From NCBI RefSeq assembly GCF_016864195.1, contig NZ_CP045202.1, positions 868,001 through 932,000 on the forward strand: a stretch of DNA of 64,000 bases, written 5' to 3'. Below the pieces are notes generated by a model that saw nothing but the letters and a program-made list of their open reading frames with translations, was not told where the DNA came from and did no database searches. This document shows positions 44,195-52,578 of the stretch, in pieces. The translations under genes were made by a program, and so were the position numbers. Origin of the DNA: Dechloromonas sp. TW-R-39-2. GTDB taxonomy: Bacteria > Pseudomonadota > Gammaproteobacteria > Burkholderiales > Rhodocyclaceae. Numbering within the stretch: position 1 is the stretch's first letter; every line of letters begins with the position of its first letter.

Positions 44195-44288
44195 ATTTGT
44201 CCTGAACAAATGTTAGACAAAGCATTGACAAATCAAATTTTCAGCCCTATCTTACGAACAAATCTTAATTTTGTCTAGGACAAATCAA
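44195..44288. promoter_or_regulatory. Divergent promoters with two sets of 11-bp direct repeats (CarH-type operator)
   Basis: Rightward promoter: TTGACA (44225-44230), 17 bases, TATCTT (44248-44253). Leftward promoter: TAGACA (complement of 44272-44277), 17 bases, TAAGAT (complement of 44249-44254), so the two -10 boxes coincide. Three contiguous 11-bp repeats, GAACAAATGTT, AGACAAAGCAT and TGACAAATCAA, fill 44204-44236 and the last overlaps the rightward -35. A second set at 44256-44266 and 44278-44288, with a degenerate middle unit, covers the leftward -35. CarH is known to bind 11-bp direct repeats. Confidence 0.8.
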
Positions 44289-44298
44289 GGAGTTGTCG

Positions 44299-44856
44299 AT
44301 GATCTCAGTTCTCAAGCGCTGGATGGGTATTGCCGGATTGTTGTCGGTCGGTGTGGTCCCAGCGGCGGATGCCAGCCAGTGCCCGGATTTGCTCAACCAT
44401 AGTTTTGCCGGCTTGCAGGATGGCAAGCCACAGTCGCTTTGCCAGTATCAGGGCAAGGTGATCCTGGTGGTCAATACGGCCAGTTATTGCGGGTTCACCA
44501 GCCAGTACGATGGCCTGGAAAAACTGTATGCCCGGCTGAAGGACAAGGGGTTGGTGGTGCTGGGCTTTCCGTCGAACGATTTTGGCGAGCAGGAGCCGGG
44601 CGGCAGCAAGGAAATCGCCGATTTTTGCCGCCTGACTTATGGCGTCGATTTCCCGATGCTGGCCAAGTCGTCGGTCAAGGGCAAGGCGGCCAATCCCTTT
44701 TATTTGAAGCTGGCTGAAATCACAGGCAGCCGGCCGCGCTGGAATTTCCACAAATACCTGATCAATCGCGATGCCACGCAGGTGCTTTCCTTCGGCAGCA
44801 TGACCGCGCCGGATGACAAGGAACTGCTGGCCAGAATCGACGCGTTTCTCAAATAA
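44299..44856 (+). CDS. Exported glutathione peroxidase-family protein
   Basis: A 185-residue thiol peroxidase with a signal peptide (residues about 1-26, ending in PAADAS). The peroxidatic Cys is C64 in NTASYCGFTSQY, GFPSNDFGEQEPG contains the conserved Gln, and WNFHKYLI the Trp-Asn. It reduces lipid or hydrogen peroxides in the periplasm. AAGGAG at 44287-44292 sets ATG 44299. First gene of the operon under the divergent B12-type regulator, consistent with defence against photo-oxidative lipid damage. Confidence 0.9.
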   Translation: MISVLKRWMGIAGLLSVGVVPAADASQCPDLLNHSFAGLQDGKPQSLCQYQGKVILVVNTASYCGFTSQYDGLEKLYARLKDKGLVVLGFPSNDFGEQEPGGSKEIADFCRLTYGVDFPMLAKSSVKGKAANPFYLKLAEITGSRPRWNFHKYLINRDATQVLSFGSMTAPDDKELLARIDAFLK

Positions 44857-44886
44857 GCATCCCCATCCTTTTACGGAGCCCCGACC

Positions 44887-45687
44887 ATGAATGCCCCAGA
44901 TAACTTTTTCCTGCCCGACGTGCAGTCGACCGCAGACACGCGCCGTCTGGCCATTCAGAGCGTCGGCGTCAAGGGTTTGCGCTATCCGCTGCAACTGGAA
45001 ACGGCCAGCGGCGAAACGCAGAGCACCGTCGCCAGCCTGACGATGACGGTTGGCTTGCCGCCCGAGGTCAAGGGTACGCACATGTCGCGCTTCGTCGAAC
45101 TGCTCGAAAGCCGCAGTACCGCGCTGAGCCAGGCCGGGCTGTTCGGCATGCTCGACGAAATGCTGCTCCGGCTCGATGCCGCGAGCGGCCGCATCGAACT
45201 GGCTTTCCCGTATTTCATCAAGAAGAAAGCGCCGGTTTCCGGCGTTGAAAGCCTGCTTGACTACGATGCGACCCTGATTGCCGAGCAACTGGCCGGGCAG
45301 CCGCCAAGCCTGACGCTGCGGGTTGTTGCGGCGGTGACCAGCCTGTGTCCGTGTTCGCGCAAGATTTCGGATTACGGCGCGCACAACCAGCGTTCGCACA
45401 TCACGCTGGAGACGCGTTTGCGCGCGCCGATGGCGATCGAGGAACTGGTTCGTCTGGCCGAAGAGGAGGCTTCCTGCGAGGTTTTCGGCTTGCTCAAGCG
45501 GCCGGATGAAAAGTGGGTGACTGAACGGGCCTACGACAATCCGAAGTTTGTCGAAGACCTGGTGCGCGACATCGCGCTGCGCTTGATGCGCGAGCCGCGC
45601 ATCGGGCAGTGGAAGGTGATTTCCGAGAACTTCGAATCGATCCACAACCATTCGGCCTATGCCGAATTGTCCGGTACGAACGACTGA
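44887..45687 (+). CDS. folE2: GTP cyclohydrolase FolE2
   Basis: A 266-residue GCYH-IB enzyme that converts GTP to dihydroneopterin triphosphate, the first step to folate and pterins. Motifs include GTHMSRFVELLE and the metal-binding Cys in VTSLCPCSRKISDYGAHNQRS near 154. FolE2 works with metals other than zinc. FolE-type genes recur in LitR-controlled light-induced operons, perhaps to make a pterin cofactor or photolyase antenna. It starts 30 bases after the peroxidase gene. Confidence 0.94.
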   Translation: MNAPDNFFLPDVQSTADTRRLAIQSVGVKGLRYPLQLETASGETQSTVASLTMTVGLPPEVKGTHMSRFVELLESRSTALSQAGLFGMLDEMLLRLDAASGRIELAFPYFIKKKAPVSGVESLLDYDATLIAEQLAGQPPSLTLRVVAAVTSLCPCSRKISDYGAHNQRSHITLETRLRAPMAIEELVRLAEEEASCEVFGLLKRPDEKWVTERAYDNPKFVEDLVRDIALRLMREPRIGQWKVISENFESIHNHSAYAELSGTND

Positions 45688-45697
45688 GAGGCGCGCC

Positions 45698-47008
45698 ATG
45701 ACCCGAAAGCATCGTATCGCCGTGGTCGGTGCCGGTATTTCCGGCCTGGCCAGCGCCTGGCTGCTCAGCCGGAATCATGAAGTGACCCTGTTCGAAGCCG
45801 CGGACTACCTCGGTGGTCACACCAACACGGTCGACGTGACGCTGGAGGGTAAAACGCACCCGGTCGATACCGGTTTCCTGGTGTTCAACGACCAGACCTA
45901 TCCCAACCTGATCGCCCTGTTCGAGTTGCTGGGGGTGGATAGCGTCGAAACCGAAATGTCGTTTGCCGTCAGTCTGGAAAAGCCGGATCTGGAATGGGCC
46001 GGGAGCAATCTGGCGACCGTTTTCGGGCAGAAGCGCAATCTGCTCCGGCGCTCTTTCTGGGCCATGCTGGCCGACATTCTCCGCTTCAACCGCGAGAGTC
46101 AGGCCTGGCTTGTTTCGTTCCAGGACGATCAGCGCAGCCTGCGCGATTTCCTGACCGAAGGTCGTTATTCGCCGGCTTTTTCGGATTGGTATCTGCTGCC
46201 GATGGCCGCGGCGATCTGGTCGTGTCCGACTGGTCAGATGCTCGACATGCCGTTGTCCACCTTCATCCGTTTTTGTCGCAACCATGGCTTGCTGCAGGTC
46301 TTCGACCGCCCGACGTGGCGCACGGTGCAGGGCGGCGGACGGGCTTACGTCAGGAAAGTAGCGGAACAACTCGACGATGTGCGCCTGGCCTGCCCGGTCA
46401 GCGCCGTGAGTCGCGAGGCGGGCCAGTTGCGCGTCGTGCATGCCGGCGGCAGCGAATTGTTCGACCGCGTGGTGATGGCCTGTCACAGCGATCAGGCGCT
46501 GGCGATTCTTGGCATGGCGGCGAGCGATATGCAGCGCGAGATATTGTCGGCGATTCGTTACCAGCCGAACCGCGCCGTGTTGCATACCGACCGCGCCTTG
46601 CTGCCGCGCGATGAAAAGCTGTGGTCGGCGTGGAATTACTTTTCCGGCAGCGGTGCGCCGGGCGAGCAGCCGGTTGGCGTTTCCTACCTGATCAACAAGC
46701 TGCAGCCCCTGCCGTTCAAGACGCCGGTCGTCGTCACGCTCAACCCGGCGCGCGAGCCCGATTCGGCCAAAATCATTGCCGAGTTCGATTATGCCCACCC
46801 GATTTTCGATGGTCCGGCGATTGCCGCCCAACGTCGTCTGGCGCATGTCCAGGGCGAAAACGGGATCTGGCTGGCCGGTGCCTGGGGAAGCTATGGCTTC
46901 CATGAAGACGGTTTGAAGTCGGCCTTGCGGGTCGCCAACAGCATGGGCATTGCCGCGCCGTGGCAGATGGCGCCGCAAGCGGTCGAGCGCGAACTCGACA
47001 CTGTTTGA
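45698..47008 (+). CDS. FAD-dependent amine-oxidase-like oxidoreductase (UfaD/RSP_1091-like)
   Basis: A 436-residue flavoprotein. The dinucleotide motif VVGAGISGLASAWLL is at about 9-23, followed by HEVTLFEAADYLGGHTNTV. The C-terminal FAD segment is GIWLAGAWGSYGFHEDGLKSA. This family is consistently next to DUF1365 and a cyclopropane-synthase-like methyltransferase. In Rhodobacter a related gene set lies in the singlet-oxygen regulon and is tied to furan fatty acid synthesis. A lipid desaturase or oxidase role is inferred from that. ATG 45698 lies 10 bases after the folE2 stop. Confidence 0.85.
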   Translation: MTRKHRIAVVGAGISGLASAWLLSRNHEVTLFEAADYLGGHTNTVDVTLEGKTHPVDTGFLVFNDQTYPNLIALFELLGVDSVETEMSFAVSLEKPDLEWAGSNLATVFGQKRNLLRRSFWAMLADILRFNRESQAWLVSFQDDQRSLRDFLTEGRYSPAFSDWYLLPMAAAIWSCPTGQMLDMPLSTFIRFCRNHGLLQVFDRPTWRTVQGGGRAYVRKVAEQLDDVRLACPVSAVSREAGQLRVVHAGGSELFDRVVMACHSDQALAILGMAASDMQREILSAIRYQPNRAVLHTDRALLPRDEKLWSAWNYFSGSGAPGEQPVGVSYLINKLQPLPFKTPVVVTLNPAREPDSAKIIAEFDYAHPIFDGPAIAAQRRLAHVQGENGIWLAGAWGSYGFHEDGLKSALRVANSMGIAAPWQMAPQAVERELDTV

Positions 47009-47018
47009 GCCGACGACC

Positions 47019-47786
47019 ATGGCACAGCTTCCGCAACTGTTCATCGGCCACGTGATGCACCGGCGCTTGCGTCCGGCGGTCAATGCCTTCGTTTATCCGG
47101 TGTTTTACGTGCAGTTGCCGCTGCACGACCTGGCGGCGGCAAATAGCCGGTTTTTTGCGGTCGACCGCAGCAATCTGCTCAGTTTCCGGCGCCAGGACCA
47201 TGGGCCGCGCGATGGCAGCGAGCTGCTGCCATGGATTCAGCAATTGCTTCGCCAGCGCGGTTTGCCGGATGACGGCGAGATCACGCTGCAATGTTTCCCG
47301 CGCCTGATGGGTTATGTCTTCAATCCGGTCAGTTTCTGGTTTTGCCGCGACCGCAGCGGGGCGCTGGTTGCCGTTCTGGCTGAGGTGCGCAATACCTTCG
47401 GCGGGCGCCACGAATACCTGCTGCACAACGCGGATGGCTCCCCCTTGCTCGATGGACAGGAAATCAGGGCGAGCAAGGCGTTTCATGTCTCGCCTTTCTG
47501 CGACATCGAAGGCGCTTATCGCTTCCGTTTTCATCTTGACCGTCCGGTGCCGCTGGTGCGTATCGATTACGACGATGCCGAGGGTGAATTGCTGCTCACC
47601 TCGATTTCCGGCAAGCCGCGCGGCTGGTCTGCCCCGGCTTTGCTCGGAGCCTGTCTGCGCATGCCTTTTCTGACGCTGGGCGTGATGCTGCGCATCCACT
47701 GGCAAGCCTTGAAACTCTGGTTGAAAGGGGTGCCTTTCCTCGGCGCCCATCCCGTCCAACCTCCCTTGCAGGAGCCGCTGAAATGA
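47019..47786 (+). CDS. DUF1365 protein
   Basis: A 255-residue protein of the DUF1365 family. Conserved blocks are LFIGHVMHRRLRPAVNAFVYPVFYV at the N-terminus, FPRLMGYVFNPVSFWFCRD near 100, EVRNTFGGRHEYLL near 125 and KAFHVSPFCDIEGAYRF near 155. The biochemical role is unproven; genetics in alphaproteobacteria link it to modified fatty acids and to turnover of the singlet-oxygen anti-sigma factor. Its stop overlaps the methyltransferase start (ATGA), so the two are coupled. Confidence 0.9.
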   Translation: MAQLPQLFIGHVMHRRLRPAVNAFVYPVFYVQLPLHDLAAANSRFFAVDRSNLLSFRRQDHGPRDGSELLPWIQQLLRQRGLPDDGEITLQCFPRLMGYVFNPVSFWFCRDRSGALVAVLAEVRNTFGGRHEYLLHNADGSPLLDGQEIRASKAFHVSPFCDIEGAYRFRFHLDRPVPLVRIDYDDAEGELLLTSISGKPRGWSAPALLGACLRMPFLTLGVMLRIHWQALKLWLKGVPFLGAHPVQPPLQEPLK

Positions 47787-48976
47787 ACCAAACCCTGACG
47801 CTGGGCCGTAGCAGCGGCCTGAACCGCGATACCCGACTGGTTTTCGAATTGCTCGAAAAGATCAGCGGAGGCGTGCTTGAAATTCGTTTGCCGGACGGCT
47901 CCTGCGCCCTGTTTGGCGAGGGCGAGCCGGGCGTGACGATGCAGGTGCACGATGAAGCGATGTTCGGCCAGATTCTGGCGCGGGGCGATATCGGCCTGGC
48001 CGAAGCCTATCTCGACGGGGCCTGGGATTCGCCTGACATTACCGGGCTGCTCGGCCTGCTGGCGCGCAACCGCGATGTGCTCAAGAAGGCGGTTTATGGC
48101 TCGTGGCGCGGTCTGGCGGCGGCGCGTATCCGGCACTGGCTGAACCGCAACAGCAAGGCGGGCAGCAAGCGCAACATCATGGCGCATTACGATCTCGGCA
48201 ACGATTTCTACAAGCTCTGGCTCGATCCGGGCATGAGCTATTCGAGCGCGTTGTTCCGGGCCGGTGAAGTCGACCGCATCGATGACCTCGAAGCGGCCCA
48301 GGCGGCCAAGTACCGCCGCATCCTGCAGCACCTGCATGCCGAACCCGGCCAGCGGGTGCTCGAAATCGGCTGCGGTTGGGGCGGTTTTGCCGAGGAAGCC
48401 GTGGCCGAAGGCTTGGCCGTGACCGGTCTGACGCTGTCGCCAGCCCAGTTGGCATGGGCGCAAAAACGCGTGCCGCAGGCCGATCTCCGGCTGCAGGATT
48501 ACCGCGATACGAAGGAGCGTTTCGACCATGTCGTGTCGATCGAAATGTTCGAAGCCGTCGGCGAGCGTTTCTGGCCAGGCTATTTCAAGACCGTGGCCGC
48601 TGCGCTCAAGCCGGGTGGCCGGGCGGTGATCCAGAGCATCACGATTCGCGACGACCTGTTTGCCAGCTACCGCAAGGGAACCGATTTCATCCAGCAGTAT
48701 GTTTTCCCCGGCGGCATGCTGCCCTCGCGCAGCGCTTTCCGTAGCGCGGCAGCGCGTGCCGGGCTGGTCGTGCGCGGTGAATACGCGTTCGGCGAGGATT
48801 ACGCCCGCACCCTGGCCGAGTGGCGTCATGCCTTCGAAGCCCACTGGCCGCAGATTGCCGCACTGGGTTTTGACGAGCCTTTCCGTCGTTTGTGGCGGAT
48901 GTATCTCTGCTATTGCGAGGCCGGTTTCCTGGCCGGGAATGTCGATGTCGTCCAGTTCGAACTGGCCCATCGCTGA
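47783..48976 (+). CDS. Cyclopropane-fatty-acid-synthase-like SAM methyltransferase
   Basis: A 397-residue enzyme that should transfer a methylene or methyl group from SAM to the double bond of phospholipid acyl chains. An N-terminal lipid-binding domain (about 1-115) precedes the Rossmann methyltransferase with HYDLGNDFYKLWLDPGMSYSSALF near 134 and VLEIGCGWGGFAEEA near 192. Its pairing with the flavoprotein and DUF1365 genes suggests it makes methylated-unsaturated intermediates, as UfaM does for furan fatty acids, rather than simple cyclopropanes. This is inference; a plain cfa is the alternative. Confidence 0.9.
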   Translation: MNQTLTLGRSSGLNRDTRLVFELLEKISGGVLEIRLPDGSCALFGEGEPGVTMQVHDEAMFGQILARGDIGLAEAYLDGAWDSPDITGLLGLLARNRDVLKKAVYGSWRGLAAARIRHWLNRNSKAGSKRNIMAHYDLGNDFYKLWLDPGMSYSSALFRAGEVDRIDDLEAAQAAKYRRILQHLHAEPGQRVLEIGCGWGGFAEEAVAEGLAVTGLTLSPAQLAWAQKRVPQADLRLQDYRDTKERFDHVVSIEMFEAVGERFWPGYFKTVAAALKPGGRAVIQSITIRDDLFASYRKGTDFIQQYVFPGGMLPSRSAFRSAAARAGLVVRGEYAFGEDYARTLAEWRHAFEAHWPQIAALGFDEPFRRLWRMYLCYCEAGFLAGNVDVVQFELAHR

Positions 48977-48989
48977 GCCGCCGCAGACC

Positions 48990-49550
48990 ATGGCTGAAGC
49001 AGCCTGTCGCGGTCAACAGCTGGACGGACGGCAAAACCGCAGTTTCTCGGCCGTGCGACGCAGCCTGCTGCTCGTGCTGGCCGCCGCGCCGCTGGCCGGC
49101 TTTGCCGCGAGCGATCCGACGGCCGGGCTGAAACGCTGGGGAAGCGGGGAGTTCCGCCGCTTCGGTTTCCTGGTCTACGAGGCCACCTTGTGGGCCGCCG
49201 CCGATCCGGTCCAGCCGCCGCTCGCCTTGCGCCTGACCTACAAGCGCAATATCGCCGGGCTGGCGATTGCCGAAGCAAGCATCAAGGAAATCCGCAACCT
49301 CGGCATCGGTGATGCGCCGACCCTGAAACGCTGGGGTGAGCAACTGGCTGCGCTGTTTCCCGATGTCAAACCGGGCGACCGGATTGTCGGCCATTACCAG
49401 CCGGATGCGGCCCGGTTCTATTTCAATGAACGCCTGATCGGGAAAATCGATGAGCCGCTCTTCGCGCGTGCCTTTTTCGGCATCTGGCTGGATGCCGGCA
49501 CCAGCGCGCCGGAACTGCGCACGGCGTTGCTCAAGCCGCCGGCCGACTGA
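48990..49550 (+). CDS. Exported chalcone-isomerase-like protein
   Basis: A 186-residue exported protein. A Tat/Sec-like leader with RRSLLLVLAAAPLAGFAA ends near residue 40, and the mature part is a chalcone isomerase-like fold: FRRFGFLVYEATLWA, ALRLTYKRNIAGLAIAEASIKEIRNLG, DRIVGHYQPDAARFYFNERLIGKI and FARAFFGIWLDAGTSAPELRTALL. Non-plant members of this fold bind fatty acids. That fits an operon of lipid-modifying genes. The start codon is uncertain; a shorter form beginning at VRRSLLL is possible. Confidence 0.78.
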   Translation: MAEAACRGQQLDGRQNRSFSAVRRSLLLVLAAAPLAGFAASDPTAGLKRWGSGEFRRFGFLVYEATLWAAADPVQPPLALRLTYKRNIAGLAIAEASIKEIRNLGIGDAPTLKRWGEQLAALFPDVKPGDRIVGHYQPDAARFYFNERLIGKIDEPLFARAFFGIWLDAGTSAPELRTALLKPPAD

Positions 49551-49551
49551 G

Positions 49552-50775
49552 ATGCATGGCGGCCGCGTCCTGTCGTACGGCCTGCTCGGCCTGCCGCTGG
49601 CCTTTGCCGCCTTGCCGGTCTATGTCCATGTGCCGCATTTTTATGCCGAGACAACCGGCCTGTCGCTCGCCGTGCTTGGCGCCATTTTGCTGGCTGCCCG
49701 CTTGCTCGATGCCGGCATCGATCCCTGGCTCGGCTGGCTGGCCGACCGTGTTTCGCGGCCGCGCATGGTGGCCATCGCACTGTTGCCTTTCGCCCTCGGC
49801 TTCGTTGCCTTGCTCAATCCGCCGGGTGTCGCCCCGGCCTTCTGGCTGCTCGCATCGCTGGCCCTGACCTACCTGGGTTTTTCGGCGGCCAGCGTGGCCT
49901 ACCAGGCGTGGGGGACGGATGTCGGGACTGATTCTGCGCTGCGTACCCGGTTGACCGCAGCACGCGAGGGATTCGGCCTGCTCGGCGTTGTCCTGGCGGC
50001 GGCTCTGCCTGCGCTGCTGGCCAGCGATTCGAGTCAGGGCGTTGCCCGGTTGGGCTGGGTTTTTCTTCCGCTGTTGATGGTCGCCGCAGCGATCACCTTT
50101 GCTACGCATGCGGCGGCCCGTCCGCAACCTACCGTAGCGCAGCCCTTGCTGCCCAGCCTGCGCCGTGTCTTGGCCGATCAGCCTTTCCGTCGCTTGCTGC
50201 TGGTCTTTGTCGCTAATGGGATTGCCGCCGCCTTGCCGGCCACGCTGTTCCTGTTTTTCGTCGCCGATATCCTGCTGCAGCCCCAGGCCGGCGGCCCCTT
50301 GCTGGCGGTTTATTTCATCGCCGGGGCAGTTTCCTTGCCCTTTTGGGTCCGGCTGGCTGCTCGTTTCGGACGGGTTACCGCCTGGCTGGGGGCGATGGTG
50401 TTGTCGATCCTGGCTTTTGCCGGAGCCAGCCTGATCGGGCCGGGCGACCTGGCCGGGTTTGCCGTGATCTGCGTTGCCTCCGGGCTGGCGCTGGGCGCCG
50501 ACCTGGCTTTGCCGGCGGCGATGGCGGCCGATCTCGGCGAACGCCAGGGACAAGCGGGCGCTTGCTTCGGCGTCTGGAATTTCGTCGCCAAGCTGAATCT
50601 CGCGCTGGCCGCCGGTCTTTCCCTGCCCCTGCTGGCGATGCTGGGCTATCAACCGGGCAGCGGCACCGGGCTTGCCGCCCTGAGCCTTGCCTATGCGCTG
50701 CTGCCGCTGGCCTTCAAATCACTGGCCGGGCTGCTGCTTTGGCGCTGGCGTCATTCATTGGAGATTGCATCATGA
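49552..50775 (+). CDS. MFS transporter, GPH-symporter-like
   Basis: A 407-residue, 12-helix transporter. LLAARLLDAGIDPWLGWLADRVSRPR is the loop 2-3 motif of the glycoside-pentoside-hexuronide:cation symporter group. A member of this group also sits in the related Rhodobacter operon. In a lipid-modifying operon it may flip or move lipids (MelB-like lysolipid transporters are in this group), but that is speculation. It begins one base after the previous stop and overlaps the next start by four bases. Confidence 0.82.
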   Translation: MHGGRVLSYGLLGLPLAFAALPVYVHVPHFYAETTGLSLAVLGAILLAARLLDAGIDPWLGWLADRVSRPRMVAIALLPFALGFVALLNPPGVAPAFWLLASLALTYLGFSAASVAYQAWGTDVGTDSALRTRLTAAREGFGLLGVVLAAALPALLASDSSQGVARLGWVFLPLLMVAAAITFATHAAARPQPTVAQPLLPSLRRVLADQPFRRLLLVFVANGIAAALPATLFLFFVADILLQPQAGGPLLAVYFIAGAVSLPFWVRLAARFGRVTAWLGAMVLSILAFAGASLIGPGDLAGFAVICVASGLALGADLALPAAMAADLGERQGQAGACFGVWNFVAKLNLALAAGLSLPLLAMLGYQPGSGTGLAALSLAYALLPLAFKSLAGLLLWRWRHSLEIAS

Positions 50776-51305
50776 AACTACTGGCCGCCCTCTTTCTTTC
50801 GCTCGGCCTGAGCGGCTGTGCTTCGACCGGTGTCGAGCAATACCGTAGCGAACAGCCGGAGCTCGACCTGAAAACCTACCTCAACGGCACGCTCGACGCC
50901 TGGGGTGTCTTTCAGGGGCGCTCCGGCGAGGTCAAGAAACGCTTCCATGTGGTGATCGACGCCCGGTGGAGCGGCGATACCGGCGTGCTCGACGAAAACT
51001 TCACATGGTCGGACGGCACCGTCTCGCGCCGGGTATGGACCTTGAAGCGGCAGCCGGATGGTAGTTACCGCGGCACGGCCGACGATGTCGTTGGCGAGGC
51101 GATCGGCGAGCTGGCTGGCAATGCCTTGCGCTGGCGCTATGTGCTGGCCTTGCCGGTTGATGGCAAGGTGATCCACGTTGATTTTGATGACTGGATGTTC
51201 CTGATCGACGACACGGTGATGCTCAACCGCTCCTACATGACGAAATGGGGCTTCAACCTCGGTGAGGTGACGCTCAGTTTCGTCAAGCGGCAGGCCCGGC
51301 AATGA
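50772..51305 (+). CDS. DUF3833 lipoprotein
   Basis: A 177-residue lipoprotein with leader LFLSLGLSGCAST. The mature domain is a beta-rich DUF3833 module: YLNGTLDAWGVFQGRSGEVKKRFHVVI, FTWSDGTVSRRVWTLK, NALRWRYVLALPVDGKVIHVDFDDWMFLIDD and MTKWGFNLGEVTLSF. The fold is lipocalin-like, suited to binding lipids at the outer membrane. It is recurrent in this operon type. Both ends overlap neighbouring genes by four bases. Confidence 0.88.
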   Translation: MKLLAALFLSLGLSGCASTGVEQYRSEQPELDLKTYLNGTLDAWGVFQGRSGEVKKRFHVVIDARWSGDTGVLDENFTWSDGTVSRRVWTLKRQPDGSYRGTADDVVGEAIGELAGNALRWRYVLALPVDGKVIHVDFDDWMFLIDDTVMLNRSYMTKWGFNLGEVTLSFVKRQARQ

Positions 51306-52057
51306 ACCCAAAAATCAGCGAGTGGCAGGGCAAGCGCGTCTGGCTGGTTGGCGCGTCGAGCGGCATCGGTGCAGCCATGGCGCACGAGCTGGCGCGGCGG
51401 GGTACGCGGCTTGCCGTCTCGGCTCGCAGCCTCGACAAACTGACGGCGCTCGGCGTGGCCGGTGCGCTGCTGCTGCCGTGCGATGCGACCGACCGTGAGG
51501 CGCTGGCCGTGGCCCGGCAAACGCTGCTTGATTGCTGGGGCGGCGTCGACCTGGTGGTTTATCTGGCTGGCGATTATGTGCCGATGCGGGCCGACGATTT
51601 CGATCTGGCGGTTGCCGAGCGGGTGCTGGCGGTCAATTTCAACGCCGCGCTGCGCCTCGCGGCAACGGTCTTGCCGGATCTCCGCGCTGGCGGCGGTATC
51701 GCCTTCGTTGCCAGCGTGGCCGGTTATCGCGGCTTGCCCAAGGCTTTGTGCTACGGCCCGGGCAAGGCCGCCTTGATCCATTTTGCCGAGGTGTTGCACC
51801 TCGACCTGCTGGCGCGAGGTATCGGTGTCTGGCTGATCAATCCGGGCTTTGTCGCCACCCAATTGACGGCCCAAAACGATTTCGCCATGCCCGCCTTGCT
51901 GACACCGGAACAAGCCGCGATTGCTGCGGTCGACGGGTTTCGCAGCGGACATTTCGAAATTCATTTCCCGAAACGCTTCACCCTGATCATGAAGCTTTTG
52001 GCCCACTTGCCTTACTGCTGGTATTTCCCGCTGATTCGCCGTTTGACCGGAGGTTGA
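51302..52057 (+). CDS. Short-chain dehydrogenase/reductase
   Basis: A 251-residue classical SDR. The cofactor motif is VGASSGIGAAMAHELARRG near residues 14-32, the CDATDREA acidic site follows, and the catalytic Ser and Tyr-x3-Lys are in FVASVAGYRG and LCYGPGKAAL. The C-terminus is hydrophobic (LLAHLPYCWYFPLIRRL), so it may contact membranes. An SDR is also part of the comparable Rhodobacter singlet-oxygen operon. Substrate unknown. Confidence 0.88.
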   Translation: MNPKISEWQGKRVWLVGASSGIGAAMAHELARRGTRLAVSARSLDKLTALGVAGALLLPCDATDREALAVARQTLLDCWGGVDLVVYLAGDYVPMRADDFDLAVAERVLAVNFNAALRLAATVLPDLRAGGGIAFVASVAGYRGLPKALCYGPGKAALIHFAEVLHLDLLARGIGVWLINPGFVATQLTAQNDFAMPALLTPEQAAIAAVDGFRSGHFEIHFPKRFTLIMKLLAHLPYCWYFPLIRRLTGG

Positions 52058-52058
52058 A

Positions 52059-52481
52059 ATGAAACACGAGGCCTTGATTGCCTTCTTCCAGACCCTGTCG
52101 CCGGAAAGTGTGGCTCGGTTTCCGGCGTTCTACACCGAGAATGCCTTTTTCAAGGACCCGTTCAACGAAGTGCGCGGTCTACCGGCCATCCAGCACATTT
52201 TCAGTCACATGTTCAAACAGGTCGATGAGCCTCGTTTCGTGGTCACCGAGCGGGTGGTCGATGAGGGCGGCGCGATGCTGGTCTGGGAGTTCTGCTTTCG
52301 GGTGCGTCTCTGGGGCAGGGGTGAGACGCAGATGATGCGCGGTGTTTCGCATCTGCGTTTCGATCCGGATGGGCGGGTCAATTACCACCGCGACTACTGG
52401 GATACGGCCGAAGAGCTGTATGTCAAATTGCCGGCCATCGGCTTGCTGATGCGCGGTTTGCGGCGGGTGCTGGCAGCCTGA
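52059..52481 (+). CDS. NTF2/SnoaL-like protein
   Basis: A 140-residue single-domain protein. FFQTLSPESVARFPAFYTENAFFKDPFNEVRGLPAIQHIFSHMF is the typical helical opening of a SnoaL-like cone fold, and HLRFDPDGRVNYHRDYWDTAEELY closes it. Members often bind small hydrophobic ligands. It is the last gene of the operon that begins with the peroxidase. About 97 bases follow before the next gene. Confidence 0.85.
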   Translation: MKHEALIAFFQTLSPESVARFPAFYTENAFFKDPFNEVRGLPAIQHIFSHMFKQVDEPRFVVTERVVDEGGAMLVWEFCFRVRLWGRGETQMMRGVSHLRFDPDGRVNYHRDYWDTAEELYVKLPAIGLLMRGLRRVLAA

Positions 52482-52578
52482 ACGGGGTTGCGGCAGCCGG
52501 CCATGAAATGCTGTCAGGATGAAACGGCGACAATGTTGTAAAATCTACAAATCATCCATTTTCATGGAAAGTTCTAAC

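Noticed and set aside
47158..47177. GCGGTCGACCGCAGCAATC inside the DUF1365 gene, matching the right bracketing palindrome
   Set aside because: It is explained by ordinary Val-Asp-Arg-Ser-Asn codons in a conserved protein region; similar codon runs occur at about 738.
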